Of a stretch of DNA of 64,000 nt, positions 28,801-39,951 are shown piece after piece. The position numbers and the translations under genes are program-made. How positions within the stretch are numbered: position 1 is the first letter of the stretch; every line of letters begins with the position of its first letter. Source of the DNA: Sphingomonas hankyongi (GTDB lineage Bacteria; Pseudomonadota; Alphaproteobacteria; Sphingomonadales; Sphingomonadaceae); contig NZ_JAMGBE010000003.1 of NCBI RefSeq assembly GCF_023516575.1, forward strand, positions 310,001 to 374,000. Direction: 5' to 3'. The notes under the pieces are model-generated. The model made no database searches and was not told the DNA's origin. It saw only the letters and a list, made by a program, of their open reading frames with translations.

Positions 28801-29194
28801 CGTTTCGGTTAAGGACGCGGACAAGGACAATATCCTGCCGGCGGTCGAGAAGCTGATCGAGCTTGGCTTCGCGATCATCGCCACAAGCGGTACCGCCGCG
28901 CACCTTCAGTCCAAGGGCCTTCCAGTCGAGGTGGTGAACAAGGTCGCGCAAGGACGGCCGCACATCGTGGACAAGCTGCTCGACGGCGATGTGGACCTCG
29001 TTTTCAACACGACCGAGGGCTGGCAGTCGTTGAAGGACAGCCATTCGATCCGGGCGACGGCCCTCAACCGCAAAGTGCCGTATTTCACGACGGCCGCGGC
29101 AAGCCTGGCCGCGGCGCGCTCGATTGAGGCGGTGCGGGGACATGCGCTTGAAGTCGCCTCGCTCCAGTCCTATTATTCCGCCTCCCCCGACTGA
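25838..29194 (+). CDS. carB: carbamoyl-phosphate synthase large chain
   Basis: 1118 residues, somewhat above the usual ~1070. The two homologous halves each have an ATP-grasp module: the first starts [20 protein letters not shown], the second [20 protein letters not shown]. Other landmarks are [36 protein letters not shown] and the second-half [16 protein letters not shown]-terminal MGS-like allosteric domain ([35 protein letters not shown]) closes it. CarB makes carbamoyl phosphate from bicarbonate, ATP and CarA-derived ammonia. Confidence 0.98.
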   Translation: MPKRTDISSILIIGAGPIVIGQAAEFDYSGSQAVKALKAEGYRVTVVNSNPATIMTDPELADATYIEPITPAIVAKILEKERPDAVLPTMGGQTALNTALALYKDGTLDRLGIELIGANADAIEKAEDRLKFREAMDRIGLESPRSAIAHSLEEALAALEHVGLPAIIRPSFTLGGTGGGIAYNRDEFVQIVAGGLEASPTTEVLIEESVLGWKEYEMEVVRDRADNAIIICSIENIDPMGVHTGDSITVAPALTLTDKEYQRMRSASIAVLREIGVETGGSNVQFAVDPKTGRMVVIEMNPRVSRSSALASKATGFPIAKVAARLAVGYTLDEIANDITGGATPASFEPTIDYVVTKVPRFAFEKFRGADAILTTSMKSVGEVMAIGRNFQESLQKALRGLETGLCGLDRVRDLENADPATIESQLARPTPDRLLVAAEALRQGFTVARINEIAGFDPWFLERLQEIVFAEEEVRMHGLPQDAAGMRRLKAMGFSDGRLAQLALRSAHMDREMSEAVAAGGGGMVHSAVRMMTGGVTEGEVRAHRHKLGIRPVFKRIDSCAAEFDATTPYLYSTYEAPLFDEPEDEAEVSGRRKVMILGGGPNRIGQGIEFDYCCCHAAFALGRDREGQQGAGFETIMVNCNPETVSTDPDTSDRLYFEPLTAEDVLEIVRREQEKGELLGVIVQLGGQTPLKLAAELQAAGVAILGTSPDSIDLAEDRERFAALVAKLDLKQPANGIARSREEALRVAERIGYPVLLRPSYVLGGRGMEIVDGPQQLDHYIATAVQVSGSSPVLIDRYLRDAIEVDVDAICDGDSVVVCGVLQHIEEAGVHSGDSACAIPPHSLDRSVVQEIERQTRELAIALKVRGLMNVQFAVKDAEVYLIEVNPRASRTVPFVAKAIGKPIAKIAARVMAGEKLKGEIQHAFDYIAVKGPVFPFARFPGTDPVLGPEMKSTGEVMGIDRDFDIAFAKALLGAGMILPQGGTAFVSVKDADKDNILPAVEKLIELGFAIIATSGTAAHLQSKGLPVEVVNKVAQGRPHIVDKLLDGDVDLVFNTTEGWQSLKDSHSIRATALNRKVPYFTTAAASLAAARSIEAVRGHALEVASLQSYYSASPD

Positions 29195-29270
29195 GCCTCC
29201 ACCACAGTTTTGTACCTCGGCCGCGGGCCCTTCGGCCACGCTGAGGAAAGTTTTGAAAAGGGATTTCGAC

Positions 29271-29750
29271 ATGGCCAGTGCCGATAAGGTGCCAATGCTT
29301 GAAGAAGGGCACCGCAAGCTCAACGACGAGCTGAGGCGGCTCAAGAGCGAGGAGCGGCCCGCGGTGGTCGAGGCCATCGAGGCTGCCCGGGCGCACGGCG
29401 ATCTTTCGGAGAACGCCGAATATCATGCGGCGAAGGAGCGTCAGGGCCATATCGAAGCGACGATCGCGGACCTCGAAGACCGCCTCAGCCGCGCGATGGT
29501 CATCGATCCCAAGAGCCTGTCGGGCGACAAGGTGGTGTTCGGCGCAACCGTGACCCTGCTCGACGAGGACGAGAAGAAGGTGAAGTACCAGCTCGTCGGC
29601 CAGGTCGAGGCGGACGCCAACCAGGGGCGGATCAGTTACAATTCACCGCTCGGTCGCGCGCTTATCGGCCGCCAGGTCGGAGAGGAGGTCGAAGTCTCGA
29701 CCCCGTCCGGCGACCGCTATTACGAGATCAAGAAGATCGAATTCGTCTGA
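29271..29750 (+). CDS. greA: transcription elongation factor GreA
   Basis: 159 residues starting [20 protein letters not shown]. The N-terminal coiled coil carries the loop acidic motif [19 protein letters not shown]. The C-terminal domain has [40 protein letters not shown] and [12 protein letters not shown]. GreA rescues backtracked RNA polymerase by stimulating transcript cleavage. It lies 76 nt after carB and 8 nt before the rhomboid gene. Confidence 0.97.
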   Translation: MASADKVPMLEEGHRKLNDELRRLKSEERPAVVEAIEAARAHGDLSENAEYHAAKERQGHIEATIADLEDRLSRAMVIDPKSLSGDKVVFGATVTLLDEDEKKVKYQLVGQVEADANQGRISYNSPLGRALIGRQVGEEVEVSTPSGDRYYEIKKIEFV

Positions 29751-29758
29751 TCCGGGCG

Positions 29759-30385
29759 ATGGACCGGATCCCCCGCACCGCAACGGTCGCGATCAGCGCC
29801 TTCACGGTGCTGGCGTGGCTGATCACGTCCATCGCCTTTCCCGGAGAGGCGGCGATGGTCCTGGGGTTCACGCCGGCGCGCCTGAGCGGCGGAGATGTCC
29901 CTTGGGCGGTGATTCCCGCTTTCCTGACGCCACTGACCGCGACGATCGCGCATGCCGGACTGGTGCACATCGGCTTCAACATGCTGATGCTGGCGTGGTG
30001 CGGGATGGCGGTCGAGCGTGTGCTGGGCCCATGGGGTCTGATCATCCTCTACGTGGTCGGCGCCTATGCAGCGGCCGCGGGCCAGTGGCTGGCGGACCCA
30101 ATGGGCGTGATCCCGATGTCCGGCGCAAGCGGAGCGGTCAGCGCGGTGCTCGGGGCCTACTCGCTCAGCTTCGGCAGAGCCAAGCAACTGACCCGATCCG
30201 TGCGCGTCAATCGCTGGCTCAACTCCGCCTGGTTGCTAGTCGCCTGGGTAGGTCTGCAACTCGCCATTGGATGGCTTGCGGGGGTCCAGGGTGTGTTGCT
30301 GGCAACCCCGGCGCATATCGGCGGCTTCCTCGCGGGAATCCTGCTGCAGCGGCCGCTGCTGCTGTGGCGCTATCGGCGGGCTTAA
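29759..30385 (+). CDS. rhomboid family intramembrane serine protease
   Basis: 208 residues with about six membrane helices. The catalytic pair is visible: Ser124 in PMSGASGAVSAVLGAYSL and His186 in TPAHIGGFLAGI. The upstream HAGLVHIGFNMLMLAWCG carries the HxxxN-type motif of helix 2. Rhomboids cleave transmembrane substrates; the substrate here is unknown. It starts 8 nt after greA and its stop shares TTAA with the convergent DUF4170 gene. Confidence 0.92.
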   Translation: MDRIPRTATVAISAFTVLAWLITSIAFPGEAAMVLGFTPARLSGGDVPWAVIPAFLTPLTATIAHAGLVHIGFNMLMLAWCGMAVERVLGPWGLIILYVVGAYAAAAGQWLADPMGVIPMSGASGAVSAVLGAYSLSFGRAKQLTRSVRVNRWLNSAWLLVAWVGLQLAIGWLAGVQGVLLATPAHIGGFLAGILLQRPLLLWRYRRA

Positions 30386-30621
30386 GCCGATTCTCTAGGC
30401 CGCGATATTCCCTCGGCGTCAGGCTCGAGCAGCCGATGCAAATGCACGACAACATATTTCATCTCGGCATCGTCGACTGTGCCTTGCGCACGACCGCGCC
30501 ACGCGTCCTCCGCGGCGGCATAGCTGTCGTAGATGCCAACGAGGTCGATGCTGTCGAGGTCGAAATCGAGTCCGCGAGGATCTTTCACCCGCCCGCCAAA
30601 AACGAGATGCAGCTTGCTCAT
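30382..30621 (-). CDS. DUF4170 protein
   Basis: 79 residues starting MSKLHLVFGGRVKDPRGLDF. The segments DLDSIDLVGIYDSYAAAEDA and AEMKYVVVHLHRLLEP match the small DUF4170 family common in alphaproteobacteria. There is no signal peptide or membrane helix. The function is unknown. It lies downstream of the four-gene envelope operon but is separated from it by 31 nt, so it may be co-transcribed. Confidence 0.85.
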   Translation of the reverse strand: MSKLHLVFGGRVKDPRGLDFDLDSIDLVGIYDSYAAAEDAWRGRAQGTVDDAEMKYVVVHLHRLLEPDAEGISRPRESA

Positions 30622-30652
30622 GGCCGCTCGCTAGCGAACCCCCCGCCCAGCC

Positions 30653-31066
30653 TCAAGACCGCGACTTGGCGGCGTCGAAGGCCGATTGGGCGGATGCCTT
30701 GGCGGCTTCGGACACGCCCTGGAACAGCGAGCGGAGCGTTTCCTCGCCTTTTTCGCGCGTGATCCCCAGTTCCTGGAGTCGCTGCGATCCGGTTTCACGC
30801 GCAGCATCTGCAGCCGCCTTTGCACTTTCGCGCAGCCGGCGAGCAGTCGGACGGACGGCTCGGGTCTCCGCCTGGGTGCGCGGCAACAGAGCGGCAATCA
30901 GCGCGCCGGCAGCAATTCCGCCCGCAAGCGCGATGAACGGCGCTTCGCTCAGGCCGTCCGCGGCGCGGCGACCGGCATTCTCGTAGGCCTCGATCGCACG
31001 CTGGCGGGGGGAGCGACTGGCGTCGCCGCGGCCCTGGCCATTCTCGGCGGGATCATACTCACTCAT
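30653..31066 (-). CDS. helical one-membrane-segment protein, last of four-gene stress/envelope operon
   Basis: 137 residues. The soluble helical N-terminus is followed by a Gly/Ala-rich helix (PFIALAGGIAAGALIAALLP) and a long amphipathic helix of Ala, Lys and Glu (RRLRESAKAAADAARETGSQ). The glycine-zipper-like segment resembles the ElaB/YqjD type. The start overlaps the DUF3618 stop (ATGA, 31063-31066). Membrane or nucleoid association is possible, but the function is unknown. Confidence 0.72.
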   Translation of the reverse strand: MSEYDPAENGQGRGDASRSPRQRAIEAYENAGRRAADGLSEAPFIALAGGIAAGALIAALLPRTQAETRAVRPTARRLRESAKAAADAARETGSQRLQELGITREKGEETLRSLFQGVSEAAKASAQSAFDAAKSRS

Positions 31067-31434
31067 TCTACTGCCTCCGTCTTATCCTGTTTCTGAGCGG
31101 CCTTGCGGGCCTTCCTGGTTTTGCGCTTGGTGCTGACGCCGTCGACGACGTTGCTCGCCAGATCCATCAACGGTTCGCGCGCAAGGAACATGGTGATTGC
31201 CGCAACGATCCCGGTGGTGGTGAGTGGCCGTGCCTTCACGGCATCGACAGCATCTTCGACCAGATCCGCGCCCTTCGTCTTCGCGCCTTCCCATGCATCG
31301 CGGGTCAGGGTCTTGGGACTGAGCCGCTCCTGAAGCTCATGGGCCGTGCCCATCAGCTTGGAGCGGGCGCGTGCGGTTTCGATCCGCGCGGCGGCGACTT
31401 GCGGGCTGTCCGGTTTTTCGCTGGCGGTCGTCAT
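31063..31434 (-). CDS. DUF3618-like protein
   Basis: 123 residues starting MTTASEKPDSPQVAAARIET. The helical segment ARSKLMGTAHELQERLSPKT followed by WEGAKTKGADLVEDAVDAVK and a weak membrane helix (TTTGIVAAITMFLAREPLM) fits the DUF3618 family. It ends in a very basic tail (KRKTRKARKAAQKQDK). Both ends overlap neighbours by 4 nt (ATGA), indicating translational coupling in the operon. Confidence 0.78.
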   Translation of the reverse strand: MTTASEKPDSPQVAAARIETARARSKLMGTAHELQERLSPKTLTRDAWEGAKTKGADLVEDAVDAVKARPLTTTGIVAAITMFLAREPLMDLASNVVDGVSTKRKTRKARKAAQKQDKTEAVE

Positions 31435-31777
31435 AGATCGCGCCTCAGCCGCTGCACGCCATACCAGGCGAGCCCGCCGGCGATGCAGCTGAAGAGAAGG
31501 AATGTCACAAGCCCGGCGACGACGGTTCCCAGAAGCCACACGAGCGCTCCGAACAACGTGAAAGCGAGCATGACGACCGCAGCCTGCAGAATGAGCAGGG
31601 CGGCAAAAAACAGGCCAGCGGGGAGCGCCAGCGCCTTTCCCTTCGCCGTAGCAATCGCCTTGGCGAGACCAATCTCGGCCCGAGCATAGGACTTACCGTC
31701 CTCGATCAGATCGTGGACGATGTCGCCTACGGGCCGTTCCGCGCGCGGCGGTGGCGACTGCTCGCTCGGCTTCAGCA

Positions 31778-31778
<1 letters not shown>
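31431..31778 (-). CDS. phage-holin-family/YqjE-like membrane protein
   Basis: 115 residues starting MLKPSEQSPPPRAERPVGD. An amphipathic N-terminal segment (IVHDLIEDGKSYARAEIGLA) precedes two membrane helices (ALPAGLFFAALLILQAAVVM and LLGTVVAGLVTFLLFSCIAG). This is the layout of the Phage_holin_3_6/YqjE family, which is chromosomal and unrelated to an active prophage. The ATG shares one base with the upstream stop (TGATG). Confidence 0.85.
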
Positions 31779-33770
<1,992 letters not shown>

Positions 33771-33853
33771 TCCACAACTTATTCCCGAATTATCAACCGG
33801 ATCATCCATTTCCGCTTGCGTTCGCGACTCCTTCGTGATTCTCTCTAAGCGCG

Positions 33854-34165
33854 ATGGGAGGATCGAAGCGCATCTCCGGCCTGATCCGCCGCGCGGCGAT
33901 GCCCGCGCTGGCGCTGATCGTTGTCGGCACTTTCGCGGGACATGCCGTCGCCGGACCCAATGGGTTGTTGGCCTGGGGCGGATATCATCGCGCGCTCAAG
34001 GAACGGCAGGCCGAGCTTGCGCAGCTCGAACAGGAACGCGCGCAACTCCGTCATCGGTCGCAGCTGCTCGATCCCCGCAAGGCCGACCCCGACATGGCCG
34101 ATGAGCTTGTCCGGAAGGACCTTGGACTCGTCCGTCCGGACGAAGTCGTCATTCCGCTCGACTAG
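33854..34165 (+). CDS. FtsB/DivIC-type septum formation initiator
   Basis: 103 residues. A single N-terminal helix (AMPALALIVVGTFAGHAVAG) is followed by a coiled coil (HRALKERQAELAQLEQERAQ and LRHRSQLLDP) and a conserved short tail (DMADELVRKDLGLVRPDEVV). This is the layout of FtsB, a bitopic division protein that works with FtsL and FtsQ. It follows eno by 83 nt, the eno-ftsB order seen in many proteobacteria. Confidence 0.9.
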   Translation: MGGSKRISGLIRRAAMPALALIVVGTFAGHAVAGPNGLLAWGGYHRALKERQAELAQLEQERAQLRHRSQLLDPRKADPDMADELVRKDLGLVRPDEVVIPLD

Positions 34166-34238
34166 GGCTCCACGAATTCGGCAGTTGCGCGGGAATGCAG
34201 CGGGCGGCAGTCTGGATCGTCAGCAAAAGGGGGTTTTG

Positions 34239-34772
34239 ATGCGGCATATGTGCGCGCTCCTGGTCGCAACCGCGATCACCGCTTCCGCTTGCCAAAAGAC
34301 GCAAACGCCAACGGGAGGCACGGAAGGTGCGGCGCCGGTGACCCAAGCAGCCTTGGTGGAGCGCGGGAAATATGTCGCGACGATCATGGACTGCGCCGGA
34401 TGCCATAACCGCGGCAGCTTCAGCCCGAAGCCGGAGGAGGGACATCTCGAAGGTGGCACGATCGGCTTCGAGGTCCCCGGCCTGGGCGTCTTCTACCCTC
34501 CCAACCTCACGCCGGATGCAGAGACCGGGTTGGGGCGGTGGACCGAGGCCGACATCATCAAGGCAGTGCGCACCGGCCAACGCCCCGACGGACGCGAGCT
34601 GGCGCCGGCCATGCCATGGCACGCTTATTCGGCCTTGAGCGACGAGGATGCGAAGGCGTTGGCCGCCTATCTGAAGTCCATGCCACCCGTGAAGAATGCG
34701 GCTCCCGCGCCCGGGCCGAAGGAAAAGGCGCCGCGGCCTTATGTGACTGTGGTCGCGCCGGACGGTCACTAG
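34239..34772 (+). CDS. c-type cytochrome lipoprotein
   Basis: 177 residues starting MRHMCALLVATAITASACQK; the TASAC segment is a plausible lipobox. One haem-binding CxxCH is present (DCAGCHNRGS) and the distal Met is probably in APAMPWHAYSALSDEDAKAL. GGGGG precedes the ATG by 6 nt. The domain resembles the single-haem subunits of alcohol or aldehyde dehydrogenase cytochromes (NLTPDAETGLGRWTEADIIK). Its redox partner is not encoded nearby. Confidence 0.85.
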   Translation: MRHMCALLVATAITASACQKTQTPTGGTEGAAPVTQAALVERGKYVATIMDCAGCHNRGSFSPKPEEGHLEGGTIGFEVPGLGVFYPPNLTPDAETGLGRWTEADIIKAVRTGQRPDGRELAPAMPWHAYSALSDEDAKALAAYLKSMPPVKNAAPAPGPKEKAPRPYVTVVAPDGH

Positions 34773-34854
34773 CGCATGCTCGGGCCGGGGCCGGTTGCCG
34801 CCCGGCCAAGCGCCTCCTATAGACCGCGCCGCTTCCAACTTGAGAGAGATCGCC

Positions 34855-35907
34855 GTGGCGCGAACCGCGAAGAAGGCTGCTGCTCCGGCAGCGCAGCAGG
34901 AACCCCAGATCGAGCGTCCGCCGCAGCCAAAGCGCTATGAGGCGACAAAGGACGAGCTGCTGCAGTTCTACCGCGAGATGCTGCTCATTCGCCGCTTCGA
35001 GGAGCGCGCGGGGCAGCTTTACGGCCTCGGGCTGATCGGCGGCTTCTGCCACCTGTACATTGGCCAGGAGGCGGTCGGCGTCGGCCTCCAGAGCGCGATG
35101 ACGGTCGGCAAGGATAGCGTCATCACCGGCTATCGCGACCATGGCCATATGCTGGCCTATGGCATCGATCCCAAGGTCATCATGGCGGAGCTGACCGGGC
35201 GCGCCGCCGGCATTTCCAAGGGCAAAGGCGGCTCGATGCACATGTTCAGCGTGGAGCACGGCTTCTACGGCGGCCATGGCATCGTCGGCGCGCAGGTCAG
35301 CCTCGGTACCGGCCTGGCGCTGAAGCACCAATATAGCGGTGACGGCGGAGTGTGCCTGACCTACTTCGGCGACGGCGCTTCGAACCAGGGCCAGGTCTAC
35401 GAAAGCTTCAACATGGCGAAGCTGTGGAACCTGCCGGTCATCTACGCGATCGAGAACAACAAATATGCGATGGGCACCAGCGTTCAGCGATCGCATTCCG
35501 AGCCGTTGCTCTACCGACGCGGCGAGAGCTTCAGGATTCCCGGCATCCAGGTCGACGGCATGGATGTTCTCGCAGTCCGCGGGGCCGCCGAGGTCGCCCT
35601 AGAATGGACGCGCGGTGGCAAGGGCCCCATCATCCTGGAGTTGATGACGTACCGCTATCGCGGCCATTCGATGTCCGACCCGGCCAAGTACCGGACGCGC
35701 GAGGAAGTGCAGGACATGCGGGAGCATCGGGACCCCATCGCGCATGCCGAACGCGACCTTGCTGCAATGGGCGTCAAGGAAGATGAGCTGAAAGCCATCG
35801 ACAAGGAGATAAAGGATATCGTGGTCGGCGCCGCCAAGTTCGCTGAAGACGCACCCGAACCGGAAGCGTCGGAATTGACCACCGACGTGCTGGTGGAGAG
35901 CTACTGA
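34855..35907 (+). CDS. pdhA: pyruvate dehydrogenase E1 component, alpha subunit
   Basis: 350 residues from a GTG at 34855 ([17 protein letters not shown]). E1 decarboxylates pyruvate with thiamine diphosphate. The ThDP/Mg motif is [20 protein letters not shown] then [11 protein letters not shown]. Other alpha-subunit landmarks are [27 protein letters not shown] and the regulatory-loop equivalent [20 protein letters not shown]. Its stop overlaps the pdhB ATG by one base (TGATG). Confidence 0.97.
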   Translation: MARTAKKAAAPAAQQEPQIERPPQPKRYEATKDELLQFYREMLLIRRFEERAGQLYGLGLIGGFCHLYIGQEAVGVGLQSAMTVGKDSVITGYRDHGHMLAYGIDPKVIMAELTGRAAGISKGKGGSMHMFSVEHGFYGGHGIVGAQVSLGTGLALKHQYSGDGGVCLTYFGDGASNQGQVYESFNMAKLWNLPVIYAIENNKYAMGTSVQRSHSEPLLYRRGESFRIPGIQVDGMDVLAVRGAAEVALEWTRGGKGPIILELMTYRYRGHSMSDPAKYRTREEVQDMREHRDPIAHAERDLAAMGVKEDELKAIDKEIKDIVVGAAKFAEDAPEPEASELTTDVLVESY

Positions 35908-37334
35908 TGGCGACCGAGCTCAAGATGCCCGCTTTGTCCCCGACCATGGAGGAGGGGACGCTCGCCAAATGGCTGGTGAAGGAGGGCGATGACGTCAAGT
36001 CGGGCGACATCCTGGCCGAGATCGAGACCGACAAGGCGACCATGGAATTCGAAGCGGTCGACGAGGGGAAGATCGCCAAGATCCTGGTCCCGGAAGGAAC
36101 GGATGGGGTGAAGGTGGGGCAGCCCATCGCGCTGCTTGCTGCTGACGGCGAGCAGGTCAGCGACGCCGGATCGGCAACGCCGACCGCGGACACTCCCAAA
36201 CCGGCGATGAAGGAAGAGCCCGCGATACCCGCGCCGGAGTCCCAACAGGCCGAAGCCACGCCGACGCCGCATGTATTCGAGACCGCGGCTCGCGATCTCG
36301 TGGCCGACGTGGCTGCGACGCACGACGAGCCGGAGGTGCCGGAGGGAACGCCGCTAGTGAGCTCGACGGTTCGCGAGGCGCTGCGCGACGCCATGGCGGA
36401 AGAAATGCGCAAGGACGAGCGCGTCTTCGTCATGGGCGAAGAGGTCGCCGAATATCAGGGCGCCTATAAGGTCACGCAGGGCCTGCTCGAAGAGTTCGGA
36501 GCGAAGCGCGTGATCGACACGCCGATCACCGAATATGGCTTCGCCGGCATCGGGTCGGGCGCGGCGATGGGCGGGCTGCGTCCCATCGTCGAGTTCATGA
36601 CCTTCAACTTCGCGATGCAGGCGATCGACCACATCATCAATTCGGCCGCCAAGACCAATTACATGTCGGGCGGACAGATGCGCTGCCCGATCGTGTTCCG
36701 TGGGCCAAATGGCGCAGCTGCTCGCGTGGCCGCGCAGCACAGCCAGAATTACGGACCGTGGTACGCCAGCGTTCCCGGCCTAGTCGTGATCGCGCCGTAC
36801 AGCGCGGCCGACGCCAAGGGCCTGCTGAAAGCCGCCATTCGCAGCGAAGATCCGGTCGTGTTCCTCGAGAACGAGCTGCTCTACGGCCAGCATTTCGACG
36901 TCCCGCAGATGGACGATTACGTGCTGCCGATCGGCAAGGCCCGGGTCGTGCGCCCGGGCAAGGATGTCACGATCGTCAGTTATTCTATCGGCGTCGGCGT
37001 GGCGCTCGAGGCTGCTCAGGAGCTGATGGGGCAGGGCATCAATGCGGAGGTCATCGACCTTCGAACGCTGCGCCCACTCGATAAGGCCACGGTGCTCGAA
37101 AGCCTGAAGCGCACCAATCGGATGGTCGTGGTGGAGGAGGGCTGGCCAACCTGCTCGATCTCCTCGGAGATCATCGCAATCGCGATGACCGAGGGCTTCG
37201 ACGACCTCGACGCGCCGGTCATGCGCGTCACCGATGCGGACGTTCCCCTGCCTTATGCGGCGAACCTCGAGAAGATCGCGCTCATCAAAGCCTCCGAGGT
37301 CGTCGAAGCGGTGAAAGCGGTCACCTATCGCTGA
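35907..37334 (+). CDS. pdhB: pyruvate dehydrogenase E1 component, beta subunit with N-terminal lipoyl domain
   Basis: 475 residues. Residues 1-80 are a lipoyl domain with the lipoylation site K43 in [13 protein letters not shown], then a Pro/Ala/Glu linker to about residue 150, then the E1-beta transketolase fold ([20 protein letters not shown], then [20 protein letters not shown]). The C-terminal half holds VISYSIGVG-like strands ([32 protein letters not shown]). The extra lipoyl domain is known from several alphaproteobacteria. E2 and E3 genes are not in this window. Confidence 0.97.
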   Translation: MATELKMPALSPTMEEGTLAKWLVKEGDDVKSGDILAEIETDKATMEFEAVDEGKIAKILVPEGTDGVKVGQPIALLAADGEQVSDAGSATPTADTPKPAMKEEPAIPAPESQQAEATPTPHVFETAARDLVADVAATHDEPEVPEGTPLVSSTVREALRDAMAEEMRKDERVFVMGEEVAEYQGAYKVTQGLLEEFGAKRVIDTPITEYGFAGIGSGAAMGGLRPIVEFMTFNFAMQAIDHIINSAAKTNYMSGGQMRCPIVFRGPNGAAARVAAQHSQNYGPWYASVPGLVVIAPYSAADAKGLLKAAIRSEDPVVFLENELLYGQHFDVPQMDDYVLPIGKARVVRPGKDVTIVSYSIGVGVALEAAQELMGQGINAEVIDLRTLRPLDKATVLESLKRTNRMVVVEEGWPTCSISSEIIAIAMTEGFDDLDAPVMRVTDADVPLPYAANLEKIALIKASEVVEAVKAVTYR

Positions 37335-37374
37335 CGATCCGCTCGGCGCCGACCGTCGACTGGCGCTGACCCAC

Positions 37375-38010
37375 GTGCCCCCGGCTCGCCGTCGAGCCGT
37401 TGAGGCGCTGTTCCTCATCGATGCGGCAATGGGCGATGTCGTCAGGACAACCCGAGAACCGCAGCTCGGGCCGATACGGCTTGCCTGGTGGCGCGAACGG
37501 CTGGAGGAGCTCGACGCGGGAGCAGCAGCCCCGGCGGAACCGCGGCTTCAGACGGTCCACAGCGAGCTCTTGGCCCGTGGGGTTAGCGGACGCGACCTGG
37601 CAGGGCTCGAGGGCGGCTGGCTGCGGTTGTTCGACCCATTCCCTTGGGACGTCGCCACGAGCGAAGCGATCTGGTTCAGGGGCAATCTCCTGTTCGGACT
37701 CGGCGCGCGGCTGCTCGGCAAGGCGGACGAGCATATCCAGGCCGCGGGCGGCCTTTGGGCGCTGGTCGACGCCGCACGGCATTGTAGCGACGAAGCCTCC
37801 CGCCTCCTGCTCCTGAAACAAGCGCGGACGTTCGCGCGCGGGCTGTCCGCCGTGCAGTTCCCTGCATTCCTCAGGCCCTTGTCGATGCTGGCTGCGCTGG
37901 CGATTCGCGACATCGGCAAGGGCGAGCCTTTCGAGACGGAAGGAACGCCGGCGCGCGCCGCGGTGATGCTGGTGCACCGTTTGCGGGGACGCCTGCCCAA
38001 GTTGACATAA
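37375..38010 (+). CDS. squalene/phytoene synthase-family protein (probably non-catalytic relative)
   Basis: 211 residues from a GTG. IDAAMGDVVRTTREPQLGPI followed by RLAWWRERLEELD is the family's N-terminal helix pattern, and LWALVDAARHCSDEAS sits near the usual second motif position. The Asp-rich motifs expected of an active synthase (DxxxD twice) are not evident, so it may be an assembly-factor-like relative (NDUFAF6 type). The reading frame continues upstream with [14 protein letters not shown], which looks like real family sequence but lacks an ATG, GTG or TTG. Confidence 0.72.
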   Translation: MPPARRRAVEALFLIDAAMGDVVRTTREPQLGPIRLAWWRERLEELDAGAAAPAEPRLQTVHSELLARGVSGRDLAGLEGGWLRLFDPFPWDVATSEAIWFRGNLLFGLGARLLGKADEHIQAAGGLWALVDAARHCSDEASRLLLLKQARTFARGLSAVQFPAFLRPLSMLAALAIRDIGKGEPFETEGTPARAAVMLVHRLRGRLPKLT

Positions 38011-38066
38011 GCGCCGGCGTAACTGAGGAAACAGCGGTGCCGAATCTCCTACCGAAGGAGGTTTCA

Positions 38067-38504
38067 GTGCTGCGTTTCCTGGCGGGGGCTATCGCCTCAT
38101 TCCTTCTGCTAACCGGCGCTTTTCTCCTTTGGCAGAGCCATGCCGAGCAGGGACCTGCGCTCCCACCTGCTCCACCACCACAGTCGGCAAGTCCTTCAAT
38201 GCTGAAGCCGCTGAAGGCACCCGAAGCAACGCCGCAAAGCCGCGAGGCCCGGCGGTTCAGCCGCGCCGACAAGGACAAGAACGGCCGCGTGGAGCGAGAG
38301 GAGCTGCTTGGCCTGCGTCGGAAGGCGTTCGCCAAGCTCGATACGAACCGCAACGGTTCGCTCAGTTTCGAGGAATGGGCGATCAAGTCTATCGACAAGT
38401 TCCAGGGAGCAGATCGCGACCGTTCGGGTTGGCTGACACCCGCGGAATATGCGACGACAGCGCCTCCGCCGCCCAAGAAGAAGCCGACGTGCGCCTGTGA
38501 CTAG
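38067..38504 (+). CDS. EF-hand calcium-binding membrane or secreted protein
   Basis: 145 residues from a GTG at 38067, chosen because AAGGAGGT lies 4 nt upstream. An N-terminal hydrophobic helix (FLAGAIASFLLLTGAFLLW) is followed by a Pro-rich linker and three EF-hand-like loops: DKDKNGRVEREE, DTNRNGSLSFEE and DRDRSGWLTPAE. The first two have most calcium ligands; the third is weaker. It probably binds Ca2+ in the periplasm. It shares a CTAG stop palindrome with the convergent LytTR gene. Confidence 0.82.
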   Translation: MLRFLAGAIASFLLLTGAFLLWQSHAEQGPALPPAPPPQSASPSMLKPLKAPEATPQSREARRFSRADKDKNGRVEREELLGLRRKAFAKLDTNRNGSLSFEEWAIKSIDKFQGADRDRSGWLTPAEYATTAPPPPKKKPTCACD

Positions 38505-39283
38505 GCCTCGTCCGAGACCGGCGCCACCACTCGCGGCCAGTTCTGTTCGACCACGCGGCGCAAGTGCGTCCGGCTGACCGGAATTTCCATGCCATTGCTG
38601 AGCTTCAACCAGCGTTTGCCGCTTCGAATGAAGCTTCCGGCGACCGCGCCGCTCGCGACCCACCAACTGCGGTGGACCTGTAGGCCTTCACGCGAATCCA
38701 GTTCGGCAATCGCATCGCTGAAACGATGCAGTATCAGGGTCGAGCCCGACTTATGATGGATCCGGACATAATGATCCTCGGACTCCAGGGCGACGAGGTC
38801 GGCGCGCAGCGATTGCGGAACGCGTCCACCGGCTCGCGGACCCGTTTCTTCCCCCGCCGCTAAGGAGGGCAAATCATTGTTCGGCTCGGACGAGGTCCAC
38901 GCCTGAATTGCCACGATTATTCCCTGAACCGCGACGACCGCCAGGAACAGCATTGGGAGATTGCCGATCGTGATGACCCGGCTTGGCCGGACTTGCACCA
39001 GCGCCCAGCTGACGATGAAGGTCTGCGGCAATCCTGAAAGCAGGGCGATTGAGATCGTCCGAAGAATGACTTTCTGCGGCCTTGGGCCGATGAGCCTGGC
39101 GGCCGCGAGCGCGAGCAGATAGCCAGTCCCGACGAGCGACAGCCAGAACAGGGCGCGAAGCCCCGGGGACATCGAAGCCTGCGACCCGAACGGGCCCAGA
39201 AACGCGAGCAGAAGGCCGAGAACGATCGCCGCCAGCACGTGACGCCTCCATCCACCCGTCGATTCGCGAATCGTGAACTGCAT
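38501..39283 (-). CDS. membrane-bound LytTR DNA-binding regulator
   Basis: 260 residues starting MQFTIRESTGGWRRHVLAAI. Four membrane helices occupy residues ~15-135 (VLAAIVLGLLLAFLGPFG, ALFWLSLVGTGYLLALAAAR and two more). After a linker comes a LytTR domain: LRADLVALESEDHYVRIHHK, ILHRFSDAIAELDSREGLQV, HRSWWVASGAV and LKLSNGMEIPVSRTHLRRVV. Such proteins bind direct repeats through beta strands and sense membrane signals. It is divergent from the secreted protein at 39384. Confidence 0.9.
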   Translation of the reverse strand: MQFTIRESTGGWRRHVLAAIVLGLLLAFLGPFGSQASMSPGLRALFWLSLVGTGYLLALAAARLIGPRPQKVILRTISIALLSGLPQTFIVSWALVQVRPSRVITIGNLPMLFLAVVAVQGIIVAIQAWTSSEPNNDLPSLAAGEETGPRAGGRVPQSLRADLVALESEDHYVRIHHKSGSTLILHRFSDAIAELDSREGLQVHRSWWVASGAVAGSFIRSGKRWLKLSNGMEIPVSRTHLRRVVEQNWPRVVAPVSDEA

Positions 39284-39383
39284 TGGCCGTGGCTTAGCGA
39301 AGGCTGCGCGTCGCTTCACGAAATTCGCCTTTGCTGCGGTGAAGTTGCCAGCTTCATGCCGCCCAACACGGGAGGAGCTTAAA

Positions 39384-39881
39384 ATGAAGAATCGCTGGAT
39401 GTGGGCAGCTGGCCTGGCGCTCTCATTGGCCGTTTCGGGCACTGCGAACGCCAAGGGCATCGAAGGACTTTGGAGGTTCGACATCATCAATCCGGGGGGC
39501 ACGACCTTGGGCGCCATGACCATCCAGACGCGCGATACCGTCCAGCGGCAAGCGAACGCGCAACATGACTGGGCGATTGCGAAGGGCCGGGGAAGCGACG
39601 CTTCGCGTGCGACCGCGCATTCACGCGACAAGGAGCAGCCGAACCTCACGGGCTACACCGGCTTCGCGATGACCGACCAGGGCGGCCACGCACTTCCGAT
39701 CGAAAGCATCGACATCCAGGGCGGCGCGATGACCATGGTCGTCAATTCGCCGCGAGGACTCGTCATCTTCAAGGGGACGATCGATGCGGAAGCAACGCGC
39801 TTCGACGGCAAGCTGACCTATCACAATGGCCAGGTGTACGACATGCGCGGAGTCAAGCAGGAGCGACTGCTAACCCCCTAA
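39384..39881 (+). CDS. secreted protein of unknown function
   Basis: 165 residues starting MKNRWMWAAGLALSLAVSGT, a signal peptide cleaved near ANA-KG. GGAGGAG lies about 7 nt upstream. The mature domain looks beta-rich: LWRFDIINPGGTTLGAMTIQ, PIESIDIQGGAMTMVVNSPR and GLVIFKGTIDAEATRFDGKL. It contains no catalytic motif that I recognise. It is divergent from the LytTR regulator, which may control it. Confidence 0.72.
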   Translation: MKNRWMWAAGLALSLAVSGTANAKGIEGLWRFDIINPGGTTLGAMTIQTRDTVQRQANAQHDWAIAKGRGSDASRATAHSRDKEQPNLTGYTGFAMTDQGGHALPIESIDIQGGAMTMVVNSPRGLVIFKGTIDAEATRFDGKLTYHNGQVYDMRGVKQERLLTP

Positions 39882-39951
39882 GGAGCCTGACATGAGCCGA
39901 GGTGCGACTGCTAGAGCTTGCTAAGGCGGCTCGAAGCCTTACAGCGCCGGA

